This document shows, piece by piece, positions 1 to 7,959 of a DNA stretch of 64,000 nt. The DNA is taken from positions 538,756 to 602,755 of the forward strand of contig NZ_SBKO01000002.1 in assembly GCF_004122165.1 (NCBI RefSeq), read 5' to 3'. Made by a program: the position numbers and the translations under genes. Origin of the DNA: Flavobacterium amnicola. Lineage in GTDB: Bacteria; Bacteroidota; Bacteroidia; Flavobacteriales; Flavobacteriaceae. The first letter of the stretch is position 1; the number at the start of each line of letters is the position of its first letter. The notes beneath the pieces are model-generated. The model did no database searches. It worked only from the letters and a program-made list of their open reading frames with translations, and was not told the DNA's origin.

Positions 1-510
1 AAGCCAAACATTTTTTCTTGAAAATTCATGTACAAAACTTATAACTCCTATACTTCCTATCAAAGCTGTTATTAAAAAATTCACTATCCAATAAATAAAA
101 TAATATTGACTTAAATCTTCTAAAATAAAGCTAATTACATAGAGATAGAGAACAAAAATGGGTATCAATGTGAACCCTACAGCTTTTCTATAATTTTTGT
201 TCAATAAATCGATCAATACATAGGTTAATGAAATCTTGAATATCAAAGAGAACATTGTCGCATATTGAAAACTTTGGGTATAATTTTGAGTAAAAAGTAT
301 CGCTGAAAATTGATACATTAATAATGATAATATATAAATGATATTTTTCTTTTTTGAAGTCAATAAATAGAGTACTAAAAGAAAAGGGATTCGTAACAAA
401 CTTAGATAATCATCAATATTAATCTTATGATAAATTGAATCAAATAAATATAAAGCTATATTTAAAAAATACAGAATTTCTATTAAAACACTAATTTTTT
501 GTATTCTCAT
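1..510 (-). CDS. multi-pass membrane protein, partial (runs off the window)
   Basis: An open frame of 170 codons begins at an ATG read on the minus strand at 510 and continues without a stop to base 1, so the C-terminus lies outside the window. The translation begins MRIQKISVLIEILYF and is very hydrophobic, with about five or six predicted membrane segments. It aligns along its whole length with the next gene (713-1378): both share an LYF-N--LY start, an RIP-L--LY helix, a LLxYQ helix, F-LYLY, and W-x-NxxLT near the end. They are tandem paralogues. I do not recognise a named family. The spacing of RIP and LLxYQ helices faintly recalls YhhN lysoplasmalogenases, but that is speculative. A promoter-like box lies 4 nt upstream of the start. 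Confidence 0.7.
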   Translation of the reverse strand, partial: MRIQKISVLIEILYFLNIALYLFDSIYHKINIDDYLSLLRIPFLLVLYLLTSKKKNIIYILSLLMYQFSAILFTQNYTQSFQYATMFSLIFKISLTYVLIDLLNKNYRKAVGFTLIPIFVLYLYVISFILEDLSQYYFIYWIVNFLITALIGSIGVISFVHEFSRKNVWL

Positions 511-514
511 CACT

Positions 515-522
515 CAAATATA
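515..522 (-). promoter_or_regulatory. -7 box TATATTTG almost touching the start codon
   Basis: Read on the minus strand this is TATATTTG, a perfect match to the Bacteroidota TAnnTTTG element. Only 4 nt separate it from the ATG at 510, so transcription would start at or next to the start codon. Confidence 0.45.
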
Positions 523-712
523 CTATTTTTTTTCAAAAATCATGACTTCGCATTCTCCCTTACATTTTTGAAACAGAAAACAAAGAAGCCACTACAAATA
601 ATACATAGTTTATCAAGATGTAATAGTACCACTACCTTTACACACTTAAAACTAAACCTTTATAAGGGACGTTTTTAAAAAATTAGAATATTGAATTGTA
701 TTTACGAAGTCA

Positions 713-1378
713 TTAGCATTCTTTCTCCTGGAATATCATAAATTTGTAAAAAGTAAAATGCGAGACCCCATATAATAAAATAACCATTTGGTAAATCGCT
801 TCACTTCCCAAATAAAATTTATTGACAAAAAAAGCACCAATTTGAACAAGAAATAAAATAGCACTTACTAACAACCAAAAACCTTTGGGATCCGAATTAT
901 TGATATGATTAATAATGGCAACTCCACCTATAAAAGAAGTCAAAAAGGCATTAATCACCCATATATAATAAGAATCCCCAAGTGAAAATCCAACGAAATC
1001 GATGATATAAAGATAAATAACAAAAAAAGGGATGGCCGCTATAGTAATAGCAAGTTTATTTTGAATTTTTATCAGATCTACTATTAAAATAACCAAGCAA
1101 AATTTGAATAAAACTGATGAAATAGTTCCGAATAAAAACAAGCTAGGATCTTGTGTTGCAAACAAAAGCGAAGCCGTTTGGTAAAGCAGTAATCCTATAA
1201 AATAAAAAGGCTTCCTTTGCTTTGAACTGATATAATACAATAGCATCAAGATTGGAATTCGGAAAAACCAAAATCCAGTTTCATAATTTTTAAATCCTGA
1301 TAACGAAATAAAACTATATAATAGTAAATTTATAAAGTATAGAATTATCAGAAATTTTGAGAAATTTTGTAATTTCAT
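713..1378 (-). CDS. multi-pass membrane protein, paralogue of the preceding gene
   Basis: This encodes about 221 residues with six or seven predicted membrane helices and no soluble domain. The frame can be extended 15 bases to an ATG at 1393, but the second Met (MKLQNFSKF) aligns with the start of the neighbouring paralogue (MRIQKIS), so I place the start at 1378. Shared features with the protein at 1-510 include FRIP in the second helix, LLLYQ in the third, a VD-I/L-L/I motif in the fourth, and YLYII-DF followed by W-V/I-NAFLT. The two genes are in tandem, 202 nt apart, on the same strand. Function is unknown. A remote relation to YhhN/TMEM86 membrane proteins is possible but cannot be shown by eye. 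Confidence 0.7.
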   Translation of the reverse strand: MKLQNFSKFLIILYFINLLLYSFISLSGFKNYETGFWFFRIPILMLLYYISSKQRKPFYFIGLLLYQTASLLFATQDPSLFLFGTISSVLFKFCLVILIVDLIKIQNKLAITIAAIPFFVIYLYIIDFVGFSLGDSYYIWVINAFLTSFIGGVAIINHINNSDPKGFWLLVSAILFLVQIGAFFVNKFYLGSEAIYQMVILLYGVSHFTFYKFMIFQEKEC

Positions 1379-1447
1379 AAACAAACTAATCATGACTTGG
1401 TTGCCAATATATAAATTTATTCATTTAAAAAATCATAATCTAAAATT

Positions 1448-1945
1448 ATGTCTATAAAATTACGACCCGCTACATTAAACGACATGCCTGCTGTTCTTGA
1501 AATCGTTAATTACGAGATCCTGAATACCACGGCTATATGGGATTATGACATTCGAACTCTAGAACTACAAATTGAAATTTTAAAAGAAAAACAAAGTAAG
1601 AATTTTCCTTTCCTAGTTGCTGAAAAAGAAGGCAAAATTGCCGGTTTTGGAACCTATGGCACATTTCGACATAAAATTGGTTACCGATTTACTGTCGAAC
1701 ATTCGGTATACGTACACAAAGATTTTCATGGAAATGGTATTGGTTCTACCCTGCTCAATGAATTAATAGAAATTGCTAAAATTCAAAAATTGCACACGAT
1801 GATTGGCGTAATCGATTCTGAAAACCATGGAAGTATCGCTTTTCATCAAAAAATGGGCTTCGAAAATGCGGGTCATATCAAGCAAACTGGGTTCAAATTT
1901 GATCGCTGGCTGGATTCTGTTTTTATGCAGCTTATGCTGGAATAA
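1448..1945 (+). CDS. GNAT N-acetyltransferase, phosphinothricin acetyltransferase-like
   Basis: This is a 165-residue single-domain GNAT protein. The N-terminus IKLRPATLNDMPAVLEIVN followed by N-T-TAIWDY matches the Pat/Bar/MnaT subgroup, which acetylates phosphinothricin, methionine sulfone or related amino acids. The acetyl-CoA pyrophosphate loop is visible as HGNGIGSTLL at about residues 95-104, and the terminal N-H-GSIAFHQKMGFENAGH strand-helix is typical of the family. It is transcribed divergently from the membrane protein at 713-1378 with 69 nt between the chosen starts. The substrate cannot be read from the sequence. The subgroup assignment is moderately sure and the GNAT fold is near certain. 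Confidence 0.9.
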   Translation: MSIKLRPATLNDMPAVLEIVNYEILNTTAIWDYDIRTLELQIEILKEKQSKNFPFLVAEKEGKIAGFGTYGTFRHKIGYRFTVEHSVYVHKDFHGNGIGSTLLNELIEIAKIQKLHTMIGVIDSENHGSIAFHQKMGFENAGHIKQTGFKFDRWLDSVFMQLMLE

Positions 1946-2061
1946 CATTAAAATTTACTTCTATAACCTAAATTTAAACTTTTGCTAATCGTTTCATGTT
2001 CTTAAATTAAAGATTACATAATTCAGAGTTTTGACCTTTGTGGAAATCAAATAAACACACT

Positions 2062-4218
2062 ATGTCTAAACTTTACCTTACAACTGTTCGTTTTTTTACG
2101 GTCATTGCATTACTCCTTACTAGTTACTCTTGGGGGCAAACAGTAGCTTTTGCTTCTACATTTATCGTTGTCAATGAAAATCATGGGACTTTAAACTTAA
2201 ATCTGACTTTAGCTAGTCCAACTACTTCCTCTGTAAATTTGGTTGTAAAAACAGCTCCTTACAGCACCGCCGATTCGAATGATTTCACATTAACCACTCA
2301 AACGTTGAATTTTACTTCAGGTAGCGCAACAACTCAAACTATTGCAATACCTATTATTGATGATATCCTAAAAGAGCAACATGCCGAGTATTTAGTAGTC
2401 AGTTTAGAAAATCCATCCGGATTGACTATCTCCGGAAACACGATGGCAACCATTTATATTAAAGATAATGAAACCACTGCTCCTATTCCAAATAATGGTA
2501 TTCAATTGGATTATGTTGGAAGTTTCGACCCTTCCGGTGCTAGTACTAGTACCTGTGAAATTGTGGTACACGATCCAGCTTCGCAAAGATTATTCACGAT
2601 AAGCGCTGTCGCTAAAAAATTAGATATTATCAATTTTGCAAATCCAACGAGTTTGAGTGTTATCAACTCTATTGATATGACACCTTATGGTGGAATTACA
2701 AGTGTAGCAGTTAAAAACGGGATCGTCGCCGTAGCTTCGCCTAATGCTAACGAACAATTAAATGGTTCCGTAGTATTTTTTGACACTAATGGAGCTTTTC
2801 AAAAACAAGTAATTGTTGGGGCTTTACCCGATATGATTACTTTCACTCCCGACGGAACTAAAGTTCTAACTGCCAACGAAGGACAACCCAACGATGCTTA
2901 TACTGTCGATCCTGAAGGTTCGATTTCTATTATCGATATTTCAGGCGGTATTGCTGGTCTATCACAATCGAATGTAACTACCCTGCTATTTACGGGTTAC
3001 AATGCACAAGAAGCAACATTACTAGCTTCAGGAATAAGAAAAACAAAAGCAACAAGCACATTGTCTCAAGATTTCGAACCAGAATACATCACCATCAGCC
3101 CTGATTCTCAAAAAGCTTGGGTAACAATTCAAGAAAATAATGCTATTGCAGAAATCAACTTAACCACAAATTCTTACACTGATGTTTGGTCTTTAGGAAC
3201 CAAAGACGTGAGTGTACCTGGAAACGGAATGGATATTTCAGATAATAACAACCAAGTATTGATTGCCAACTGGCCCATCAAAGCTTTTTACATTCCGGAT
3301 GGAGTTGCCAATTATAATATAGCTGGCACAACTTATCTAGTAACAGCAAATGAAGGGGATGAAAAAGAATATTCGGGTTTAAATGAAAGAACCACAGTTG
3401 GTGCCATTTCATTAGACGCTACCAATTACCCTCAAAGTACGGTGTTAAAAAACAACAACAATGCCGGAAGAATGCGTGTGACCAACCTTAACGGAAATAC
3501 CGATGCTGATGCCGCTTTCGAACAATTGTATTCATTAGGAAGCCGTTCTTTTTCAATATTCAATGCCAATACCAAAACTATTGTGTATGATAGTGGAGAT
3601 GATTTCGAAAGATATACAGCACTAACACCTTCAATTAATACCCTTTTTAATGCTGATCATAGTGATAACGTAAAAAAAGGGAGAAGCCGCGCCAAAGGTC
3701 CAGAACCTGAAGGGGTTACACTTGCTGAATTAAACGGTCAAACTTTCGCTTTCATCACTTTGGAAAGAGTGGGCGGCGTTATGGTGTATGACATAACCAA
3801 TCCGAATGACGTGAAGTTTGTTGATTATAAAAACAGTAGAAACGTTTCTGCATACGCTGGAGACAATGGCCCAGAAGGCATTACGTTTATTAAAGCCGAA
3901 AACACCACTACAGCAAAAAATTATGCAGTAATCGCCAATGAAATTAGTGGAACCTTATCATTATTTGAAGTCAATACCGCTAATTTATCCAATAATGAGT
4001 TTACAATGGAACCAAAAACATTTGTAATTTTCCCAAATCCATCAGAAAGTGGAATGGCTTATTTTAATCGTGAGGCCTCTTACGAATTGTACGATTTCAC
4101 CGGAAAATTAATTCAACAAGAAAAAAACGCTCTAACCATAAACACTTCTAACTTACCTTCAGGAATTTATTTGGTGAAAACTTCGGAAGGAATTACGAAA
4201 AAACTCCTTGTAAAATAA
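2062..4218 (+). CDS. secreted choice-of-anchor I domain protein with T9SS type A sorting domain
   Basis: This encodes about 718 residues. I chose the ATG at 2062 (MSKLYLTTVRFF) over an in-frame TTG at 2038 because it places a clean signal peptide ending near SYSWGQ at the N-terminus. Residues about 30-140 look like a Calx-beta domain (ends IYIKDNE). The central part is a beta-propeller-like choice-of-anchor I region, beginning near DYVGSFDPSG and containing HDPASQRLFTIS, PDMITFTPDG, LTANEGQPND, FEPEYI and GPEGITF. These motifs are also seen in secreted alkaline-phosphatase-like proteins of Bacteroidota. The last 70 residues (FVIFPNPSESG to SGIYLVKTSEG-KKLLVK) form a type A T9SS sorting domain, so the product should be exported across the outer membrane. 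A terminator follows. Enzymatic activity is uncertain. Confidence 0.85.
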   Translation: MSKLYLTTVRFFTVIALLLTSYSWGQTVAFASTFIVVNENHGTLNLNLTLASPTTSSVNLVVKTAPYSTADSNDFTLTTQTLNFTSGSATTQTIAIPIIDDILKEQHAEYLVVSLENPSGLTISGNTMATIYIKDNETTAPIPNNGIQLDYVGSFDPSGASTSTCEIVVHDPASQRLFTISAVAKKLDIINFANPTSLSVINSIDMTPYGGITSVAVKNGIVAVASPNANEQLNGSVVFFDTNGAFQKQVIVGALPDMITFTPDGTKVLTANEGQPNDAYTVDPEGSISIIDISGGIAGLSQSNVTTLLFTGYNAQEATLLASGIRKTKATSTLSQDFEPEYITISPDSQKAWVTIQENNAIAEINLTTNSYTDVWSLGTKDVSVPGNGMDISDNNNQVLIANWPIKAFYIPDGVANYNIAGTTYLVTANEGDEKEYSGLNERTTVGAISLDATNYPQSTVLKNNNNAGRMRVTNLNGNTDADAAFEQLYSLGSRSFSIFNANTKTIVYDSGDDFERYTALTPSINTLFNADHSDNVKKGRSRAKGPEPEGVTLAELNGQTFAFITLERVGGVMVYDITNPNDVKFVDYKNSRNVSAYAGDNGPEGITFIKAENTTTAKNYAVIANEISGTLSLFEVNTANLSNNEFTMEPKTFVIFPNPSESGMAYFNREASYELYDFTGKLIQQEKNALTINTSNLPSGIYLVKTSEGITKKLLVK

Positions 4219-4237
4219 TCATTTTCAAACGACAGTA

Positions 4238-4270
4238 AAAAGCCGGAATTTATTCTGGCTTTTGTTTTTT
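4238..4270 (+). terminator. rho-independent terminator after the choice-of-anchor I gene
   Basis: The near-perfect inverted repeat AAAGCCGGAA / TTCTGGCTTT, with a 4-nt loop, is followed by TTGTTTTTT. It begins about 20 nt after the stop codon at 4218. Confidence 0.8.
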
Positions 4271-4289
4271 AACCAACAAACTACTATCG

Positions 4290-4297
4290 TATCTTTG
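4290..4297 (+). promoter_or_regulatory. promoter -7 box for prmA
   Basis: TATCTTTG fits TAnnTTTG exactly and sits 15 nt before the ATG at 4313. The upstream sequence is the T tract of the previous terminator, so terminator and promoter are packed together. No well-spaced -33 TTTG is seen. Confidence 0.6.
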
Positions 4298-4312
4298 CAA
4301 AAATATTTTATC

Positions 4313-5149
4313 ATGCAAAACGCTTACATTGGATATCATTTCACGGTTGAACCCAAAGAATTAGGGTCGGAAATATTAATTGCTGAATTGGGAGAATTAC
4401 CTTTTGATAGTTTCATCGAAACGGAATCTGGTTTTTCGGCTTATATATTGAAAGACTTATGGAATGAAAACATTTTGGCGGATATCTATATTTTGGAAAA
4501 CCCGGAATTTAAAATTTCATACTCTTTTGAAGAAATCGAACAAGTAAATTGGAATGCCGAATGGGAAAAAAACTTCGACCCTATTGATGTGGATGGATTG
4601 TGCCACGTTCGTGCTCCTTTTCATGAAAAAACCAATGCTCCCTTTGACATTGTCATTGAACCTAAAATGAGTTTTGGTACCGGTCATCACGAAACCACAC
4701 ACATGATGATTCAGCATTTATTAGAAATGGACGTTACCGGTATGAAAACCCTAGACATGGGTTGTGGCACCGCGATTTTAGCGATTTTAGCTGAAATGAA
4801 AGGCGCCAAACCAATTGATGCTATTGATATAGACAATTGGTGTTATTTAAATTCGATTGAAAATGCGGAGCGAAATAATTGCCAACACATTTCGGTATAC
4901 GAAGGAGATGCAACGTTATTAAAAGATAAAAAGTACGACTTGATTATCGCAAACATTAACAGAAACATCTTGTTAAACGATATGCAAACGTATGTCGACT
5001 GTTTGAATCCAGGAGGAACTATATTATTTAGTGGTTTTTACGAGCAAGACATCCCATTTATTGATGCTTCTTGCACCGAAAAAGGATTGACTTTTGTTAA
5101 AAAAATACAGCGAAATAATTGGGTATCATTAAAATATGTAAATTCGTAA
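4313..5149 (+). CDS. prmA: ribosomal protein L11 methyltransferase
   Basis: This SAM-dependent enzyme trimethylates ribosomal protein L11. The 278-residue product has the N-terminal substrate domain followed by a Rossmann methyltransferase. Hallmarks are the PKMSFGTGHHETT loop, motif I TLDMGCGTAILAI, the acidic strand DAIDID, and ANINRNIL in place of the common NI-A-NPL. The frame extends upstream to 4262, but that start lies before the promoter box and inside the terminator, so the ATG at 4313 (MQNAYIGYHF) is preferred. It is followed 35 nt later by clpS, and the two are probably cotranscribed. The length is slightly under the E. coli enzyme, as is usual in Bacteroidota. Confidence 0.95.
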   Translation: MQNAYIGYHFTVEPKELGSEILIAELGELPFDSFIETESGFSAYILKDLWNENILADIYILENPEFKISYSFEEIEQVNWNAEWEKNFDPIDVDGLCHVRAPFHEKTNAPFDIVIEPKMSFGTGHHETTHMMIQHLLEMDVTGMKTLDMGCGTAILAILAEMKGAKPIDAIDIDNWCYLNSIENAERNNCQHISVYEGDATLLKDKKYDLIIANINRNILLNDMQTYVDCLNPGGTILFSGFYEQDIPFIDASCTEKGLTFVKKIQRNNWVSLKYVNS

Positions 5150-5184
5150 GACAAAATCCAAAATAAAGAAAACAGACCTAAATA

Positions 5185-5460
5185 ATGAGTACCATAGAAA
5201 AGACACAAGTAGAAACTTCGGTTTTAGAACAAGTATCCATAAACCATGAAATCATTTTGTACAATGACGATGTGAACACATTTGATCACGTGATTGACAC
5301 TTTGATTCGAGTGTGTGAGCATGATGAATTACAAGCCGAACAATGTGCTATTTTAGTACATTACAAAGGACAATGTGCGGTAAAAACAGGTTCATTCGAC
5401 GAATTAAAACCACAATGCTCTTCATTATTAGAAGCAGGTTTGAGTGCAGAGATAATTTAA
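5185..5460 (+). CDS. clpS: ATP-dependent Clp protease adaptor ClpS
   Basis: This 91-residue cytoplasmic adaptor binds the ClpA/ClpC N-domain and delivers N-degron substrates. Its diagnostic motif is LYNDDVNTFDHVI (residues about 27-39), whose Asn-Asp-Asp contacts the substrate alpha-amino group. The remaining core, EQCAILVHYKGQCAVKTG, matches the ClpS fold. The flexible N-terminal 20 residues are variable as expected. It lies directly downstream of prmA on the same strand. Confidence 0.95.
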   Translation: MSTIEKTQVETSVLEQVSINHEIILYNDDVNTFDHVIDTLIRVCEHDELQAEQCAILVHYKGQCAVKTGSFDELKPQCSSLLEAGLSAEII

Positions 5461-5468
5461 TATATTTG
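5461..5468 (+). promoter_or_regulatory. -7 box TATATTTG ahead of the hydroxylase/lysoplasmalogenase pair
   Basis: A perfect TAnnTTTG element begins at the base after the clpS stop codon. It leaves a leader of about 45 nt before the ATG at 5515, so the pair has its own promoter. Confidence 0.55.
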
Positions 5469-5514
5469 TTTAGCTATCAAATTCAATTAATCTAACAATT
5501 CTAAGAAATCGAAC

Positions 5515-6786
5515 ATGGAAGTTTACGGAAAAATACTAATCATAGCAATGCCTTGTTTCTTATTGCTAATCATTATCGAAAAACTATATGGGTATTATAA
5601 AGGTGTCGATTACGTACCTTTGATGGATAGTGTTTCAAGTATTAGTTCTGGAATTGCCAATGCGACTAAAGATGTATTGGGATTAAGTATTTCCATTCTA
5701 ACCTATGGTTGGTTGGTTTCTAAATTAGCCATTTTTACTATTGAAGAATCGGCTTTAGCCTATGTGATTGCCTTTATAGCGATTGATTTTCAAGGTTATT
5801 GGACACACCGTTGGGCGCACCAAATTAATTTCTTTTGGAACAAACACGCCATTCACCATAGTAGTGAGGAATTTAATTTATCGTGTGCCTTACGTCAAAC
5901 CGTTTCTAGTTTTATCAATTTATTTACTTTTCTTTTACTTCCGGCGGCCATTCTTGGCGTTCCAGAAAAAGTAATTGCGATCACTTTACCGATTCAGTTT
6001 TTTGTACAATTTTGGTACCATACCCGTTATATTGGAAAAATGGGTTTTTTAGAAAAAATCATTGTAACTCCTTCACACCACAGAGTACACCATGCGATTA
6101 ATCCTGAATATATGGACAAAAACCATTCTCAGGTCTTTATTATTTGGGACAAATTATTTGGTACATTTCAAGAAGAGTTACCAGAAGTTCCTGCTGTTTT
6201 CGGAATTACACGTCCAGCAGAAACTTGGAATCCAATAAAAATCAATTACCAACATTTGGGTGTACTAATTCGTGATGCTTGGCATGCTGAAAACTGGAAA
6301 GATAAATTGAGAATTTGGTTTATGCCTACTGGTTGGCGTCCAGAAGGATTTGACCAAAAATATCCATTACACAAAATTGACAACGTGTTTCATTTTCAAA
6401 AATACGGAACCGAAAATTCTAAAAGCTTAATTGGTTGGTCAATTACACAATTACTAATTACCCTTTTATTAATCACTTATTTCTTTGACAATATTGCCAA
6501 AATAGGAATACCTGGAATCTTTTTATATGGTGGATTTGTCTTTTTAACCGTATATAGCTATACCGAATTAATGGATAAAAACCGATTCTCTTTTATTTGG
6601 GAAGCCATCCGTTTTGTTTATGCCGCAACCGTAGTCATGTATTTGGGCAGTTGGTTCGGAATTGACACTGTTATTCCATTTGGAACGTATATCGTAATGG
6701 GATATTTAACCCTTTCATTACTAGTAAGCATTTATTTTGTCACTGCTGAGTTTAAAACTTCTAATCAACCTATTCTAAACTCGTAA
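5515..6786 (+). CDS. alkylglycerol monooxygenase-like membrane hydroxylase (fatty acid hydroxylase superfamily)
   Basis: This 423-residue integral membrane di-iron enzyme has the eight-histidine signature: HRWAH (98-102), HAIHH (111-115) and SHHRVHH (187-193). From memory of the family, it matches animal alkylglycerol monooxygenase (AGMO/TMEM195) far beyond these motifs. It shares HHSSEEFNLSCALRQTV, TPSHHRVHH, a DKN--VFIIWDKLFGTF block, and a C-terminal four-helix extension (residues about 310-415). AGMO cleaves the ether bond of alkylglycerols using tetrahydrobiopterin. Generic annotation would call it a sterol desaturase family protein. The next gene starts one base after its stop and encodes a lysoplasmalogenase-type protein, which supports a role in ether lipid breakdown. 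Activity and cofactor are inferred. Confidence 0.88.
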   Translation: MEVYGKILIIAMPCFLLLIIIEKLYGYYKGVDYVPLMDSVSSISSGIANATKDVLGLSISILTYGWLVSKLAIFTIEESALAYVIAFIAIDFQGYWTHRWAHQINFFWNKHAIHHSSEEFNLSCALRQTVSSFINLFTFLLLPAAILGVPEKVIAITLPIQFFVQFWYHTRYIGKMGFLEKIIVTPSHHRVHHAINPEYMDKNHSQVFIIWDKLFGTFQEELPEVPAVFGITRPAETWNPIKINYQHLGVLIRDAWHAENWKDKLRIWFMPTGWRPEGFDQKYPLHKIDNVFHFQKYGTENSKSLIGWSITQLLITLLLITYFFDNIAKIGIPGIFLYGGFVFLTVYSYTELMDKNRFSFIWEAIRFVYAATVVMYLGSWFGIDTVIPFGTYIVMGYLTLSLLVSIYFVTAEFKTSNQPILNS

Positions 6787-6787
6787 C

Positions 6788-7459
6788 ATGAGTAAATTTT
6801 TGAAGTATTTCGTAATTGTTAGCATTGTTTATTTGGCCTTTATCGTTTTTGGAAAAGAAGATATTGCTTGGTATTTAAAACCTCTTTTATTGCCTTGTTT
6901 GCTATTAGCTGTGAATGAATCAAGTGAATTTACAACCAAAAAATTATTGTTATCCGCACTTGTCTTTTCTTGGATTGGAGATGTCGTTTTACTTTTTGCT
7001 GATAAAGGAGAATTGTATTTTATTTTTGGACTGGTTTCGTTTTTAATAGCCCATATTTTATTCATTTTCTTGTTTATCAAGCAAGAAGCCTACAAAACCC
7101 CAAATAAAGCCTTATTTGGTTTGGGAGTAGTATTTATCGCAGGTTATTTATTTGTAATGCTAACGGTTTTATTTCCAACCTTGGGTGATTTAAAAATTCC
7201 CGTTTCAGTCTATGCTTTTACAATTTCATTAATGCTGGTGATGGCAATTCGCGGTGGACTAACCTGGCGCAATCCAATGAATTTATTGATTTTAAATGGA
7301 GCAATATCATTTGTAGTTTCGGATAGTATCTTGGCCATGAATAAATTTTACACGGCACTACCAAATGCTTCGCTTTTAATTATGTCAACCTATTTGATAG
7401 CACAATACTTAATTACATTCGGAGTTTTGAAATTGAATGAGCAGGCTGCAAAAGAATAA
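6788..7459 (+). CDS. YhhN family lysoplasmalogenase-like membrane protein
   Basis: This 223-residue protein has about eight membrane helices. YhhN/TMEM86 signatures include WYLKPLLLP near the N-terminus, SWIGDVVLLF (about residues 58-67), FGLVSFLIAHI (about 79-89), and the late helix NGAISFVVSDSILAMNKF, which carries conserved acidic and Ser/Asn residues. TMEM86B hydrolyses the vinyl-ether bond of lysoplasmalogen. Many bacterial members are unassigned. One base separates it from the AGMO-like gene, so the two are almost certainly cotranscribed and translationally coupled. The family call is firm; the substrate is inferred from the family. Confidence 0.88.
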   Translation: MSKFLKYFVIVSIVYLAFIVFGKEDIAWYLKPLLLPCLLLAVNESSEFTTKKLLLSALVFSWIGDVVLLFADKGELYFIFGLVSFLIAHILFIFLFIKQEAYKTPNKALFGLGVVFIAGYLFVMLTVLFPTLGDLKIPVSVYAFTISLMLVMAIRGGLTWRNPMNLLILNGAISFVVSDSILAMNKFYTALPNASLLIMSTYLIAQYLITFGVLKLNEQAAKE

Positions 7460-7489
7460 ATCAATTTTCACTTCATGATAAAAAATAGC

Positions 7490-7516
7490 AGAGCCGAATG
7501 GATTCCATTCGGCTCT
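7490..7516. terminator. bidirectional terminator between convergent genes
   Basis: A perfect 13-bp inverted repeat (AGAGCCGAATGGA / TCCATTCGGCTCT) surrounds a single central base. It has an A-rich flank on the left and GACGTTTT on the right. It serves the gene ending at 7459 and the convergent gene ending at 7545. Confidence 0.85.
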
Positions 7517-7544
7517 GACGTTTTAAACCAAAGTCTTTTATATT

Positions 7545-7958
7545 TTAATGAGGTAACTTGTCTTTAAGCAAACCGTACAAATAAGTCCCTAAAAGAGCAC
7601 CAAAAAGCACTACAGCGATTGCTGGAACTCCTGTGCCCAAAAGAATAAAAATAGGTCCTGGACAAGAACCCACAAGTCCCCACCCTAATCCAAACATAAT
7701 ACCTCCAAAAAGGTAACGAGCAATACTTTTTTCTTTATCTAAGATTTCTATAGGTTGTCCTTTATAATCTTTAATTTCTTTTTTCTTGATAAATCGAATA
7801 CCACAAACACCGGTAATTACAGCAATACCAATAATTCCATACATATGGAAAGACTGAAACATAAACATTTCATAAATGCGATACCACGAAATGGCTTCAG
7901 ATTTGGTTAAAACAATTCCGAATAAAATTCCAACAGCAAAAAAGCGAAATAATTTCAT
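7545..7958 (-). CDS. YeeE/YedE-like sulfur transport protein, second half (DUF6691-type)
   Basis: This is a 137-residue membrane protein with four predicted helices. The GxxFGLGWGLVGSCPGPI motif (residues about 92-108) contains the conserved Cys of the YeeE/YedE (TsuA-like) family, whose members move thiosulfate or other reduced sulfur. The start ATG at 7958 lies one base after the stop of the partner gene. In Bacteroidota and many proteobacteria the full-length transporter is encoded as two adjacent half-size proteins, of which this is the distal one. Confidence 0.85.
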   Translation of the reverse strand: MKLFRFFAVGILFGIVLTKSEAISWYRIYEMFMFQSFHMYGIIGIAVITGVCGIRFIKKKEIKDYKGQPIEILDKEKSIARYLFGGIMFGLGWGLVGSCPGPIFILLGTGVPAIAVVLFGALLGTYLYGLLKDKLPH

Positions 7959-7959
7959 A

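Noticed and set aside
2038..2061. TTG start for the choice-of-anchor I protein
   Set aside because: It would put eight polar residues before the signal peptide. The ATG at 2062 gives a normal signal sequence.
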